Notes: generated from the sequence alone by a model not told the origin. A stretch of 64,000 bases of DNA from Bacteroidetes bacterium 43-16 (GCA_001897525.1 MKTB01000010.1:276794-340793), one strand, 5' to 3'; positions 1 through 8,244 are shown, counted from the stretch's first letter. Program-made: numbers and translations.

Positions 1-80
1 ATCTGATATGGATTGATGCGATTGAAAACGGAGCTCAATTTTATATCTTGGCGAACGAATGGAATCTAAAAAAATATTGA
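1..80 (+). CDS. 3' end of an unrecognised gene (partial)
   Basis: An open frame enters from the left edge (first full codon at base 3) and stops with TGA at 78-80. It gives about 25 C-terminal residues containing IDAIENGAQFY and ending NLKKY. The mixed composition and the following convergent gene make a real gene end plausible, but the piece is too short to name a family. The 51 bases between this stop and the next gene hold no clear hairpin. Confidence 0.4.
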   Translation, partial: LIWIDAIENGAQFYILANEWNLKKY

Positions 81-131
81 CTCAACTAAAAATCACCAGC
101 GTTTTAAGTATTTGGTCTCATTCAATGTAGC

Positions 132-1634
132 CTAATTTAAAGCTATATTATAGAGAGACCAGTGCCAGAATAGGTTATTGGTAAAAGCCTTAAGAGATAT
201 TTGGTATTGAAAATTATTTAATTCGACCCCACCAGCATTCAAATAAATGTTTTTAATTCGGGGATATGGAAATGGGTCATTTATGATAACGTATGGAATG
301 CCTTCTATTAATTTATATCCAATTAAAACAACTACATGTTCTGCTCCATAGTTATATATTCTATGATTTGGGGATAATCCACAAAGTATTGGTCGCTCAG
401 ACCGTATATTCGCCTTTATTGTCTCAAAATTTAGTTCTTTCCCTTCATTTGACTCAAATACCTTCTTACCTGCGATCCATGAATAATCCTTAAACATTTT
501 GACGGTCATCGCATTTGACCCAGACCCTCTTACACATTGAAAACAATCATAACTACAATTACTGCCTGGAAAAATAGATCCAATTATTCCACATTGGTAG
601 TTTCCCCTAGGATTGATTGACGGGATATTATAATGTTTTAATATCATTTCACCAGTAGCAAGCCAACACCAAACTTCTGTTTGTTGCATAACTGGCTGAA
701 TATTTAATGTCTTGTTTTCGTTACTGGAAGTATTTATAATCTCACGATCGTTTATGGACATTTGATTTCTAGATCGTAGAGTACTAGTTGGTCTTACAAG
801 AGTCGCACCGTAATAATCTATCCCATCTAAATAATATTGGTCTAGGTCAATCGGTATGAATCCTTCATCTGTTTTCTTATCCAAAAAATTTTGAAACTCA
901 ACTTCATTATATCCCCTTCTGCTTTCCCAGTCGTCTGTTGATTTAACCCATATAGCATTACACTTCAAAACTCCAAAATCATTAAAGTAATTTACGTCTA
1001 CAGGATAATAACCTTCTTCTGAAAATTGATTTGATTCACGCTGGTAATCTTGTTCTGGAAGATTATAACTTATTTTTTGAATTCCTTTGGCTTCACCATC
1101 AAATAAACAGGCATAAAATATTCCATTGATAGTCGCTATGCCATTAACATCTTTAAGGTAATAACCTTGCCTTGCGTATTCTGTTATCTTATTTGCAAGT
1201 AAGCTTGAGGGGATTTCTAACTCTAAAATCCATTTGTAATTCGTCTTCTGCCATATGGCAGCGTACTTTATTGTTCCTGATTCCTTATAAGCCGATATAT
1301 CAACGGGACACATCCCTACCTCCTTGAATTCGTTTGCTTTTCGAGCAAGGCCGTTTTTATCCATACCATACCAACAAGCCCAGTCATTTATATTCGCCTT
1401 TTTCCAAATGCTCGACACTTTAGTTTCGCCTGCAATAGCAATTAAATTAATATTTGTCGGTGCATAACCTCGCGATTTCATATCGTCCAAGTAAGTACTG
1501 AATTCTTCTATTGAACTATTACCTCTACAATCCCATTCCAACCATTGAGAGTTTGCAGTTTGTTCACACGCTACAAATAATATGAGTAAAAGAATTTTTA
1601 GACACTTGTTAGAATACGGCCTATAAGTCTTCAT
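132..1634 (-). CDS. Lipoprotein: tandem beta repeats plus papain-like cysteine protease
   Basis: The 500-residue product starts with a lipoprotein signal (hydrophobic LLLILFVAC, lipid Cys about residue 23). About five repeats of ~47 residues follow (roughly 30-285), each with a G-Y/F-x-P-x-D/N-x turn and a strand ending in IW or an equivalent. They resemble the bacterial tandem repeats seen beside serine hydrolases (BTRD1 type). The C-terminal ~190 residues resemble a papain-like/C39-type cysteine protease (AvrRpt2-like family): Cys323 in VWCWLATGEM, His433 in AEHVVVLIGY and Asn452-Asp453 in INDPFP would form the catalytic set. A cluster of extra cysteines (348-367) suggests disulfides. It is probably anchored outside the inner membrane. 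The substrate is unknown and no partner gene is evident. Confidence 0.72.
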   Translation of the reverse strand: MKTYRPYSNKCLKILLLILFVACEQTANSQWLEWDCRGNSSIEEFSTYLDDMKSRGYAPTNINLIAIAGETKVSSIWKKANINDWACWYGMDKNGLARKANEFKEVGMCPVDISAYKESGTIKYAAIWQKTNYKWILELEIPSSLLANKITEYARQGYYLKDVNGIATINGIFYACLFDGEAKGIQKISYNLPEQDYQRESNQFSEEGYYPVDVNYFNDFGVLKCNAIWVKSTDDWESRRGYNEVEFQNFLDKKTDEGFIPIDLDQYYLDGIDYYGATLVRPTSTLRSRNQMSINDREIINTSSNENKTLNIQPVMQQTEVWCWLATGEMILKHYNIPSINPRGNYQCGIIGSIFPGSNCSYDCFQCVRGSGSNAMTVKMFKDYSWIAGKKVFESNEGKELNFETIKANIRSERPILCGLSPNHRIYNYGAEHVVVLIGYKLIEGIPYVIINDPFPYPRIKNIYLNAGGVELNNFQYQISLKAFTNNLFWHWSLYNIALN

Positions 1635-1713
1635 AAGTAATTGATTTTTAAAAATCTAACTTAATAAATAATTATGTATAACAAAAGAATAATACATGAT
1701 TTTTATTTTAAGT

Positions 1714-2529
1714 TCAAAATTTGACTGGCCTTACACTAGTCGAATCTAAATTTACAAACATTCCGCGGCTGTAAGTCATTGCATTCCTAATCAAATTAAA
1801 CAATAACCCACAACCCATCTGCGCCAGCGTAGAATTTATAAACAAATCCTGTTTGCCGAGTGCTTCGGCTATAGAGCAAGATGGTGTATCGTCTACATCT
1901 TCTGATTGGATCAATAGATCTCCAAATTCTTCTACGATTGTTGGTAGGTATGCAACAGGGCGGTACAGTTCGGATGCTGGCTGTTGTATCTCCCCTATTG
2001 TAGACAAGATCACCTGACCGGTATCTTTACTGTTTCCAAAGTCCATCCAGTAAAGCGGCCTGTAGGTTTCATCCCTGTAGTTGTAACGGAGCTGCTTCAA
2101 TAGCTCATCTATCTCCAGACGTGATGCAACATTATCCACGCAGGTGATGTATATATTGGCTTCTTTCCGCTGATCGTGCGTAATAGCTTCTGTTTTCCGG
2201 CAGCGTTCGCTGATTGTCTTCCAATCTGTACCGTACTTGCGGTTACAGCGATGGATCAGTACATCAGCTTTATACAGTCCGATTTCTGATTCCGAAAAAT
2301 CCTGTCTCCCGATATTAAACTCTGTAACCTTGTCATCATCCCAGAGCCTTAGATCAAATCCAGCATGATCCAAGCTCCGTAATACATGATTCATGCGTGC
2401 CAGTCCCTGTAATACATGCGATCCAGTACCACCAGCGCCTATCAGGTTTATCGTGATCGGATTAGTCGGATTAAGTAGATATGGATCAGCAAAATGAACC
2501 GCCTTTCTGTGACTGTTATTCGTATTCAT
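1714..2529 (-). CDS. PRTRC system ThiF (E1-like) family protein
   Basis: The 271-residue protein has the nucleotide-binding loop of ThiF/MoeB/E1 enzymes, LIGAGGTGSHVL (residues 29-40), after the HFADPYLLNP leader common in PRTRC ThiF proteins. Such enzymes adenylate the C-terminal glycine of a ubiquitin-like partner. A Cys in TPSCSIAEA could be a thioester or structural residue, but this is inferred. It is the last gene of the PRTRC operon. Its ATG overlaps the stop of protein B by four bases, indicating translational coupling. The likely partner is the small ubiquitin-like protein C three genes upstream, which ends in Gly. Confidence 0.85.
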   Translation of the reverse strand: MNTNNSHRKAVHFADPYLLNPTNPITINLIGAGGTGSHVLQGLARMNHVLRSLDHAGFDLRLWDDDKVTEFNIGRQDFSESEIGLYKADVLIHRCNRKYGTDWKTISERCRKTEAITHDQRKEANIYITCVDNVASRLEIDELLKQLRYNYRDETYRPLYWMDFGNSKDTGQVILSTIGEIQQPASELYRPVAYLPTIVEEFGDLLIQSEDVDDTPSCSIAEALGKQDLFINSTLAQMGCGLLFNLIRNAMTYSRGMFVNLDSTSVRPVKF

Positions 2530-3239
2530 CCTATAATATTTTTGAGTTGTAGATTCGCCTTATTTAATACATTCATCGGGAATGGCTTGCCGGTCCCGGA
2601 TAGATCTTTCCAGAGGTTAACAATATTGGTCTTAACCGGAGATGCACCCAGCGCATGGCTGAAATAGCTGTTAAAAAAATACTTCATCCATTTGTGCATA
2701 AAGTCTTCCAGTCCTTTATCAGCCTGGCTATTTCGCTTTACCGTACCCATACATACTGAATTGTCGGAATAGATATTGAAGAAAGGCGCTTTGAATAAAT
2801 TCGTTTCGATGGTCGGCTTATCTGTCCCGCTCCAGGCATATACCCAAAGCTTGTCACGGCTCGCCTTCCAGATCATCGGCGGTATACAGCAGGTGCCTGA
2901 GGGAATGCCTAAAGACTCTGTGAAGTGTAAGGTATGCTCCATTTCTTGGGTATACCATACCGCAAATCCGCTTCTTGCCGGATCGAGATATAGCAAATTT
3001 TCAGGCATAAGCCCCTGTAGCTTCAGGAAACCATTACTGACACCTTCCACCTGGGAAAGTTGCTCGCCCAGGTCGGCGCATTCTTTTAAGGTTAGCGGCC
3101 TACCATTGGTCGGACATCCATGCTCATCTATATCGTAAGTTTCCATGTAGGTGTCGGCCTCTGGATTTCTACTCCGGTAAACCAATAGCGCTGTGAGGGG
3201 TACAAAGTACTGTCCTAGTCTTTCTGTTACGTTTTTCAT
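2526..3239 (-). CDS. PRTRC system protein B (E2-like)
   Basis: The 237-residue product matches my recollection of PRTRC protein B, a family placed among prokaryotic E2-like (UBC-fold) proteins. Visible marks are the N-terminal ALLVYRS strand, the central SGTCCIPPMIW segment with two adjacent Cys and a Pro-Pro turn, and the F-x-x-YFFNSYFSHALG helix near the end. One of the two Cys would be the obvious candidate for carrying an activated ubiquitin-like protein, but this is inference. The gene lies 11 bases after protein F and overlaps the ThiF gene by four bases, so all three are probably made from one mRNA. Confidence 0.8.
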   Translation of the reverse strand: MKNVTERLGQYFVPLTALLVYRSRNPEADTYMETYDIDEHGCPTNGRPLTLKECADLGEQLSQVEGVSNGFLKLQGLMPENLLYLDPARSGFAVWYTQEMEHTLHFTESLGIPSGTCCIPPMIWKASRDKLWVYAWSGTDKPTIETNLFKAPFFNIYSDNSVCMGTVKRNSQADKGLEDFMHKWMKYFFNSYFSHALGASPVKTNIVNLWKDLSGTGKPFPMNVLNKANLQLKNIIG

Positions 3240-3249
3240 ATTGGAATTT

Positions 3250-4329
3250 TTAAGGATTAAAATTTAAGAGAATGCAGAGCTGTCGTATCAGTTCAATGGT
3301 CCTGATCTGATAATCTATAGAGCTGATCTGCACATCGCTATGATCGAATACAGTAAGGGCTTCCGGCTCAGCGATGCAATCGTATTCACTTAACTGGCTG
3401 CTTACCGATTCAATGAGCGAATCGCCCGACCAGGTATCCGTATCGTACACGAAAGCAAAATACTCGTCGGGCTGTATACAGCCATCGTAATCGTCGCGAT
3501 CAAAAGGTGGTCTCATATGTTCAAAAAGACAACTATCAGGATACTGCTTCATCAAGCGTAATGTCATTTCCGCGAGTGAGCGGCATTTCTGCCCGAAGGG
3601 ATCGTCCGGTATCAGCTTACTAAGTTCTTCTAATCGACTTAACGGATATTTGCTGCATAGCTTTCTGCCCATAATGTCTCCTATGGTATTGGCCGCATTT
3701 AGATCATTGAGCTTATAATGTAGGGAATCTTCACCCCAGCTTTCTGGATCATCAGTAAGCCATTCGTATAGCATCTCATACTGATAATAGGCATAGGTAC
3801 TTCGATCACGGTAATAAGGGATACCGGCATGACGAATAAGATAGCAGGCCACGCCTAAGAGTAGCTCCCCAGATCTTCGATTCGTCCGCAATAGTGTATA
3901 TAAAGAGAGCACCGGAATATAGAACAATGTTCTTCCTGTGCAATAGTGCTGTCTCCACGCCACACTGTATTGGCCATTATCCTCTACAATCAGCAGTTCA
4001 TTGTCGGGGTTCAGCATCTTCATTCGCTGTTCCAATTGAGCAAATCGGATGACAATCTCATAATCCGATGTCACATCTACAGTATCAGCAGGAAACTGTA
4101 TACCGACCACATGGCCAGCAAAAGAAAGAGAGCGGAATAAATCCGCCCTCATCTTGTCACCAAATTGCACCGCCTTTCTCCTTAATGGCAGAAACCGGGA
4201 ATCTGCAAACCTTAGCCGCCCAAGAGCGCTATCGGTGTTTGCATAACTCTTCGGTCTTTTGCCTCGCCTGCATCTTTTCGCCTTTCCCAGCTTTCGCACA
4301 ACTCTCCTATTTTCTGATATCTTTTCCAT
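3250..4329 (-). CDS. PRTRC system protein F
   Basis: Up to 359 residues, assigned to PRTRC protein F from its place between C and B and its general sequence character. No catalytic motif is visible. The start is doubtful. The first ~59 residues are very Lys/Arg-rich and overlap a 59-codon frame (4212-4391) that begins two bases after the protein C stop. An alternative ATG at 4152 (protein starting MRADLFRSL) would avoid most of that overlap. The function of PRTRC F is not established. Conserved co-occurrence with E1-, E2- and ubiquitin-like proteins suggests it belongs to the same pathway. Confidence 0.72.
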   Translation of the reverse strand: MEKISENRRVVRKLGKAKRCRRGKRPKSYANTDSALGRLRFADSRFLPLRRKAVQFGDKMRADLFRSLSFAGHVVGIQFPADTVDVTSDYEIVIRFAQLEQRMKMLNPDNELLIVEDNGQYSVAWRQHYCTGRTLFYIPVLSLYTLLRTNRRSGELLLGVACYLIRHAGIPYYRDRSTYAYYQYEMLYEWLTDDPESWGEDSLHYKLNDLNAANTIGDIMGRKLCSKYPLSRLEELSKLIPDDPFGQKCRSLAEMTLRLMKQYPDSCLFEHMRPPFDRDDYDGCIQPDEYFAFVYDTDTWSGDSLIESVSSQLSEYDCIAEPEALTVFDHSDVQISSIDYQIRTIELIRQLCILLNFNP

Positions 4330-4391
4330 AATTCTGCATTTTTTATAGTCGGCATTACACCTTCTATTGCTTTATTTTTATTGTTCTTCAT
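4212..4391 (-). CDS. Possible 59-residue protein overlapping the start of PRTRC F
   Basis: A frame opens with ATG two bases downstream of the PRTRC C stop and runs 59 codons to TAA. The product is a charged, helix-like peptide (AELWKRYQKIGELCESWERR in the middle). It competes with the N-terminal extension of PRTRC F, which is read in another frame over the same DNA. The tight spacing after gene C supports it, while the lack of a recognised family argues for caution. Either this is a real small gene and F starts at 4152, or F starts at 4329 and this frame is chance. Confidence 0.3.
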   Translation of the reverse strand: MKNNKNKAIEGVMPTIKNAELWKRYQKIGELCESWERRKDAGEAKDRRVMQTPIALLGG

Positions 4392-4393
4392 TT

Positions 4394-4612
4394 CTATCCT
4401 TTAGTTCCCACCACACTTTCAAACCGGTACTGCATTTCGTCATTCTTGATTACCGGCCCTGTTAGCTTGGCCGTAGTTAGTATGTCGTAGGTTGCTGCAT
4501 AAAAGTCCATCACCGTTTCCGGGCTATAGTTACTGTTTGGATCAGGCAGCCTGACTTCGGTTTCTTTATCCTTGAACAGAAATACTCGCCTTAATTCATT
4601 TGCTATTAACAT
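4394..4612 (-). CDS. PRTRC system protein C (ubiquitin-like)
   Basis: The 72-residue protein fits PRTRC protein C, the Prok_Ub family of predicted ubiquitin-fold proteins. It has the LRRVFLFKDKE strand pair, the LPDPNSNYSPETVMDFYA segment and the short C-terminal tail VVGTKG. A tail ending in a single exposed Gly fits activation by the ThiF/E1-like protein of this operon without prior trimming. That would explain the absence of the JAB protease (protein A) here, although this link is an inference. The gene sits 19 bases downstream of protein E on the same strand. Confidence 0.85.
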   Translation of the reverse strand: MLIANELRRVFLFKDKETEVRLPDPNSNYSPETVMDFYAATYDILTTAKLTGPVIKNDEMQYRFESVVGTKG

Positions 4613-4631
4613 ATCTCTTCATTTAAATCGT

Positions 4632-5270
4632 TTACAATTCAGTTTCATTTGTCTGTTCTTCATCCAGACCATCTGCAGAAGCTGGCATATCTGATTCGGA
4701 TTCATCAGCGACCTCAGGTCTTTCCTCAACATTCTCGGTGACGGGAGAATCCGCAGTAGTTCCAAAAAGGTCAGGCGCAAAATGTCGCGATAAGGCTTCC
4801 CGTCGGCTTCTGAGAAAATCTGTATGCTCCGGATATTGCGATGGTTCAGGAACCTTCATCCATGCTTCCCGATACTTGCCCTGGCTCTCCAACTCGTCGA
4901 CAAGCTTTATGGCTTCTTCATACTTGCTGAGTTTCGGTACCGTAGATGTACCTGCTGCAGGCTTCTTCTGTTGTGCATTGGATGATTTACCGGCACGCTC
5001 TACTTCCTTTAAATAGTGTTCCATCGTACTGAGCACCTGGTCAGCTTTGGGAATAGCTAAGGAAAGGTCCTTGAAGAATAAGGTATCCAGTGTACCGGTA
5101 TCTTTGGCCGGAAAAATAAGCGGTGGAATTATCTTTGCCGCGTTGTCGCCACAGGTTTTCTTAAATAGAATAGACACCGTCAGCTTATCCGACTCGTCTG
5201 CTTTTATGTGCATTGTCCAGTCGCCTTTGCCACCAATAGCAGCGAGGACAGAGAAAAAGTTAGTTTCCAT
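4632..5270 (-). CDS. PRTRC system protein E
   Basis: The 212-residue protein has the typical PRTRC E beginning (NFFSVLAAIGGKGDWTMHI), a conserved N-terminal domain to about residue 95 and a long low-complexity acidic C-terminal half rich in Glu, Ala, Ser and Pro. A short degenerate segment (KYEEAIKLVDELESQGKYRE, about 125-145) looks helical. No enzyme motif is visible. The gene follows the 68-residue gene by three bases and precedes the ubiquitin-like gene by 19, so it is in one operon. Its molecular role is unknown. Confidence 0.8.
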   Translation of the reverse strand: METNFFSVLAAIGGKGDWTMHIKADESDKLTVSILFKKTCGDNAAKIIPPLIFPAKDTGTLDTLFFKDLSLAIPKADQVLSTMEHYLKEVERAGKSSNAQQKKPAAGTSTVPKLSKYEEAIKLVDELESQGKYREAWMKVPEPSQYPEHTDFLRSRREALSRHFAPDLFGTTADSPVTENVEERPEVADESESDMPASADGLDEEQTNETEL

Positions 5271-5273
5271 AAT

Positions 5274-5480
5274 TCATTCGTTTATTGTGTTATTTAATTG
5301 CTCCTTAAGCTGTAGCAGCTTTTCATAGAGATCCCTGTAGTAGACCTGACGAAATCTATCCTGTTCAGAGATAACCGGATCATCGTGCTGTAAATCTTTG
5401 AATTCATGCATCTGGGCAATTGCCTGTTCCAAGTCTGTCACTTGAAGACTGCAGCCGTTCATATCTATTACTGTCATCAT
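5274..5480 (-). CDS. Small operon protein of unknown function (68 aa)
   Basis: A 68-residue acidic, largely helical protein (MTVIDMNGCSLQV, then DLEQAIAQMHEFKDL and a Gln/Leu-rich C-terminus). Its start overlaps the stop of the preceding gene by four bases (ATGA) and it ends three bases before the PRTRC E start, so it is firmly inside the operon. I know similar small proteins as unnamed companions of PRTRC and DUF932 genes in Bacteroidota elements, but cannot attach a function. Confidence 0.65.
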   Translation of the reverse strand: MMTVIDMNGCSLQVTDLEQAIAQMHEFKDLQHDDPVISEQDRFRQVYYRDLYEKLLQLKEQLNNTINE

Positions 5481-5884
5481 GATCTATACATTTCGAGGTT
5501 AAATAGTTTCTGCTCACCGAACAGTAGATGAATAGCTTGTCTAAGCTGTGCTCCGCACTCCGGTGTACCAGCAAAAGTTATCAGGCAGTGCATGGAGAAT
5601 ATGGCATTGTATCCGTCATAAAGCTGATCCGAATATATCCGTTGGCTTTTAGGCAATGAAGATTTCATTTTCTGCATAATGTCTTCCGTGCGTTCCACCA
5701 GACCGAACCAGAAATCAGCGGTTACCAATGTGTCTGTCCATAATCCACGGATATATTGTTCATTTTTGCGATGCAACGCTGCTTCTCTGATCTGAAATTC
5801 AACCAGGTCTTTCAATCGCTCCGGGAATAGCTTTGCCAACAGGTAAGCCTTTTCTACATTAGTCATTTCATTTAATGCTCTCAT
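5477..5884 (-). CDS. Operon protein of unknown function (~135 aa)
   Basis: The product is all-helical in appearance, with the segment MTNVEKAYLLAKLFPERLKDL near the start and WTDTLVTADFWFGLV in the middle. Two in-frame ATGs two codons apart (5890 and 5884) can serve as start, and a third lies at MTNVEK. It lies between the DUF932 gene and the 68-residue gene, which it overlaps by four bases. No known domain is recognised. Its constant company is the PRTRC cluster, so it probably belongs to the element backbone rather than to a metabolic pathway. Confidence 0.6.
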   Translation of the reverse strand: MRALNEMTNVEKAYLLAKLFPERLKDLVEFQIREAALHRKNEQYIRGLWTDTLVTADFWFGLVERTEDIMQKMKSSLPKSQRIYSDQLYDGYNAIFSMHCLITFAGTPECGAQLRQAIHLLFGEQKLFNLEMYRS

Positions 5885-5938
5885 GATCATAAATTTTAGA
5901 AGGCAGGCAGCCCTATAGAGCTACCCCCCTTAAGTGAA

Positions 5939-7012
5939 TTAGTTGAATTGAAAAATTGCATTACCGTCAGCGGAAAAATCAGTACAGAGTTCGAACGCTT
6001 TCTGTGATCTCCTCTGGGCATGACCACCCATTACTATTGAGGTCAACTTTTTCTCCTCCGTCTTGAAGTTGCATACGTTCTGGTAATAACCGGTAACTGC
6101 ATTGTAGGCTCCGAACAGCGTACCTTTTGTCGTCTCCATCTGTTGCGTGTCACTCATCATCGCATAGGCAAATGCGTCATCCACCGTATTTCTGAAAATC
6201 GCAGAGGTCTGATCCACTGCTCCTTTTTTAATCAGGGAAAGCGTTTCATCGTTCGGGCATAATGCCATCTGGATCAGCTTCCTGACATCAGCATCGGTTA
6301 TTCTTATTTTTGTCCATTGATTGAACATTCCTTCCAGATTATCGCTCATGGTATTTGCAATTCCCATCAGCTTTTGCGCATCTGCAAAGCGCTGCTTAGC
6401 ACCGGAGGTATGTTTTATCCGTACAACATTGGACATATTTCTCAGGGAAGCATTCAAGGTGTTCTGACAGACTATCCTAATGGGTGTAAATGCTGCAGTT
6501 ATACTCCCCGATCCATCATGCGAAGTAGTCAGGAAGATATATTTCTCGGTAACATCATCACCATCACCAACCCTGATGTAACCAGGTAGTTTCGCTGTGA
6601 TAAATATGCGCTCACCGCTGCCCAATGCTCCAGCAGTCTCATAAAGGATACCATGCCCGCCGCCGACAATACCGTCGAAAAATTCAAAAGCTTCATTGTT
6701 CTGAAGTATCTGATAATCCTTACCAACAACACCAAGCACGGCATTATTGTCTGTACGTACGTTGGCAAAGTAATCCGGAACACAGAGCTCCGAGTCTCCA
6801 ACTTCGATACCTTCAGTGGTTTCCAAAAGTGCCGACCCTTTGGTGTAGAGTGGCGTCTTCACCACTTCATAGTCCAGTCCGGCATGTCTTATCGCTTCTG
6901 CGCTGGTCGGATGCTTGTCCACTATCTGGCCGAGATTATGCCATGCCTTTTCTTTAACAGAGAAAAATGAATATTTTCCAGTTCTAGTGTTTAAATTCAG
7001 ATTATGTCCCAT
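5939..7012 (-). CDS. DUF932 phage/plasmid-type protein
   Basis: The 357-residue protein has the marks of the DUF932 family of phage- and plasmid-associated proteins: MGHNLNLNTRTGKYSFFSV at the start, then KAWHNLGQIVDKHPTSAEAI, a central LGVVGKDYQILQNNEAF and a VCQNTLNASLR segment. Members are common next to ssb and PRTRC genes on mobile elements and are suspected to act in element DNA metabolism, but no activity is established. It lies 40 bases downstream of the broken ssb gene, on the same strand, and starts the long backbone operon with it. Confidence 0.82.
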   Translation of the reverse strand: MGHNLNLNTRTGKYSFFSVKEKAWHNLGQIVDKHPTSAEAIRHAGLDYEVVKTPLYTKGSALLETTEGIEVGDSELCVPDYFANVRTDNNAVLGVVGKDYQILQNNEAFEFFDGIVGGGHGILYETAGALGSGERIFITAKLPGYIRVGDGDDVTEKYIFLTTSHDGSGSITAAFTPIRIVCQNTLNASLRNMSNVVRIKHTSGAKQRFADAQKLMGIANTMSDNLEGMFNQWTKIRITDADVRKLIQMALCPNDETLSLIKKGAVDQTSAIFRNTVDDAFAYAMMSDTQQMETTKGTLFGAYNAVTGYYQNVCNFKTEEKKLTSIVMGGHAQRRSQKAFELCTDFSADGNAIFQFN

Positions 7013-7052
7013 AGTATAAAATATAAAAGTTTACAATGCGTTATTGAGGTGA

Positions 7053-7459
7053 TTAGAAAGGCAGGTCGTCATCCTGCTGCTGTTTAGCGTTTCGAGAACC
7101 TTTGCCTTTAGCCGTTACAGGATTATCTTGCTTTGGGTCTTCCGCAGGACGCTCTCCTCCACCATGTACCTTGATTGTTGCTGTGTTGAAATTCAAACCG
7201 GTACGGGTATTACCTTCGCTATCGCTCCAGGCACGCGCTTCCACCCTTCCGGTCAGTTCCACCATAGTACCTTTTGTAAGGATTTTGGCAACATTGGTAC
7301 TGATCCATAGGCACAGTCAAAATAGGTTGTGAGTTTTACGCGCTCTCCGCTTTTGCTCTTGTACGAGTCGTTCTCCGCAACAGTAAAACTTACCAGCTGT
7401 CTGTCATTTGCAGTTGTACGGATTTCTGCATTCCGTGTTAATCTTCCGATAATGTTCAT
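7053..7459 (-). pseudogene. ssb: Single-stranded DNA-binding protein gene with a frameshift
   Basis: Two minus-strand frames together encode one OB-fold SSB. The first begins MNIIGRLTRNAEIRTTAN and runs to YFDCAY. The second begins MVELTGRVEARAW and ends in the acidic tail DDDLPF typical of SSB. Inserting one A in the plus strand near 7306-7307 restores a continuous product through YWISTNVAKILTKGT, exactly what the family shows at this place. The gene is therefore complete except for one missing base. This is either a real inactivating mutation or a sequencing/assembly error. It is the first gene of the PRTRC/DUF932 operon. The start at 7459 was chosen because upstream residues are not SSB-like. 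Confidence 0.85.
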
Positions 7460-7574
7460 GTCGAATTGATCTAAAATGTTATACAATCTTGTTAAGCTTC
7501 CAATCCCCGCAATTCAGCATCAGCAAAACCGCATTTTTTCCAAAAGAAAAAGGGGAAAAAGAAAGCAAAGACAG

Positions 7575-7687
7575 AGTGTGGCACATCGGAAGACAAAAGG
7601 AAACGGAATAATTGGAGGGGACCCTATGGGGAGGCAGCCGTTTATGCCGTAGTCTTTTGGCATGGCCTACCGTCTGAGTGTCACACT
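7575..7687. other. Possible structured element between ssb and the nuclease gene
   Basis: The 317 bases between the two divergent genes (7460-7776) hold no gene. Inside lies a nested set of complementary arms: 7575-7584 with 7678-7687 (9 of 10 pairs), 7601-7606 with 7638-7643 (AAACGG/CCGTTT, exact) and 7644-7648 with 7659-7663 (ATGCC/GGCAT, exact). The interior contains runs of G (AGGGG, TGGGGAGG). The region is less AT-rich than other gaps here. It could be a structured RNA, a long leader or a DNA site such as a transfer origin. None of these can be proven by eye. Confidence 0.3.
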
Positions 7688-7776
7688 ACTTTAGCTGCTC
7701 TTTTGTCCCTTTTCGACTTAGGATAAAAAGAGAACACTCCACATCACAAACAAAACAATAACTTTACATTTGCAGC

Positions 7777-8244
7777 ATGAAGTACTTGTTGTTCCTACTT
7801 AGTCTATTCTACTCCATTACAATTCATGCGCAAACACTTTCGGGCAAAGTTGTGCGTATAGCTGACGGCGATTCCTTCACGCTGCTAACAACGGACAATA
7901 AACAGGTTCGCATAAGATTGTATGGTATAGACTGCCCTGAAAATGGACAGCCCTATAGTAAAGTAGCGAAAGAGTTTACAGGAAAATTTTTATCAAGCGG
8001 TAAAGTTGTCGTTCAGCGAAAAGATATCGACCGATATCAACGTATAGTCGGCATTGTTATTGTCGCCGACAGCTTCAATCTTAACGAAAGCCTACTCAAA
8101 GCGGGATTAGCCTGGCACTATAAATCGTTCGATAAAAACCCCATCTGGGCTGGATACGAAAATGAGGCTAAAATGAAAAAGCTTGGTCTTTGGCAAGAAC
8201 CCAATGTAATTGCTCCTTGGGATTGGAGGAAAGGTATTCGATAA
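7777..8244 (+). CDS. Secreted thermonuclease-like (SNase fold) endonuclease
   Basis: The 155-residue product has a signal peptide (MKYLLFLLSLFYSITIHAQ, cleavage after AQ) and a complete staphylococcal-nuclease domain: GKVVRIADGDSFTLL, IRLYGIDCPE with the metal-binding Asp, DRYQRIVGIV and GLAWHY. The key Arg/Glu/Arg region (RIRLYG, NESLLKAG, DRYQR) is largely kept. It should hydrolyse DNA or RNA in the periplasm or outside with calcium. Small secreted SNases are common on Bacteroidota integrative elements. The gene stands alone, divergent from the ssb operon. TACATTTG at 7765-7772 resembles a -7 box but sits too close to the ATG to be trusted. Confidence 0.85.
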   Translation: MKYLLFLLSLFYSITIHAQTLSGKVVRIADGDSFTLLTTDNKQVRIRLYGIDCPENGQPYSKVAKEFTGKFLSSGKVVVQRKDIDRYQRIVGIVIVADSFNLNESLLKAGLAWHYKSFDKNPIWAGYENEAKMKKLGLWQEPNVIAPWDWRKGIR

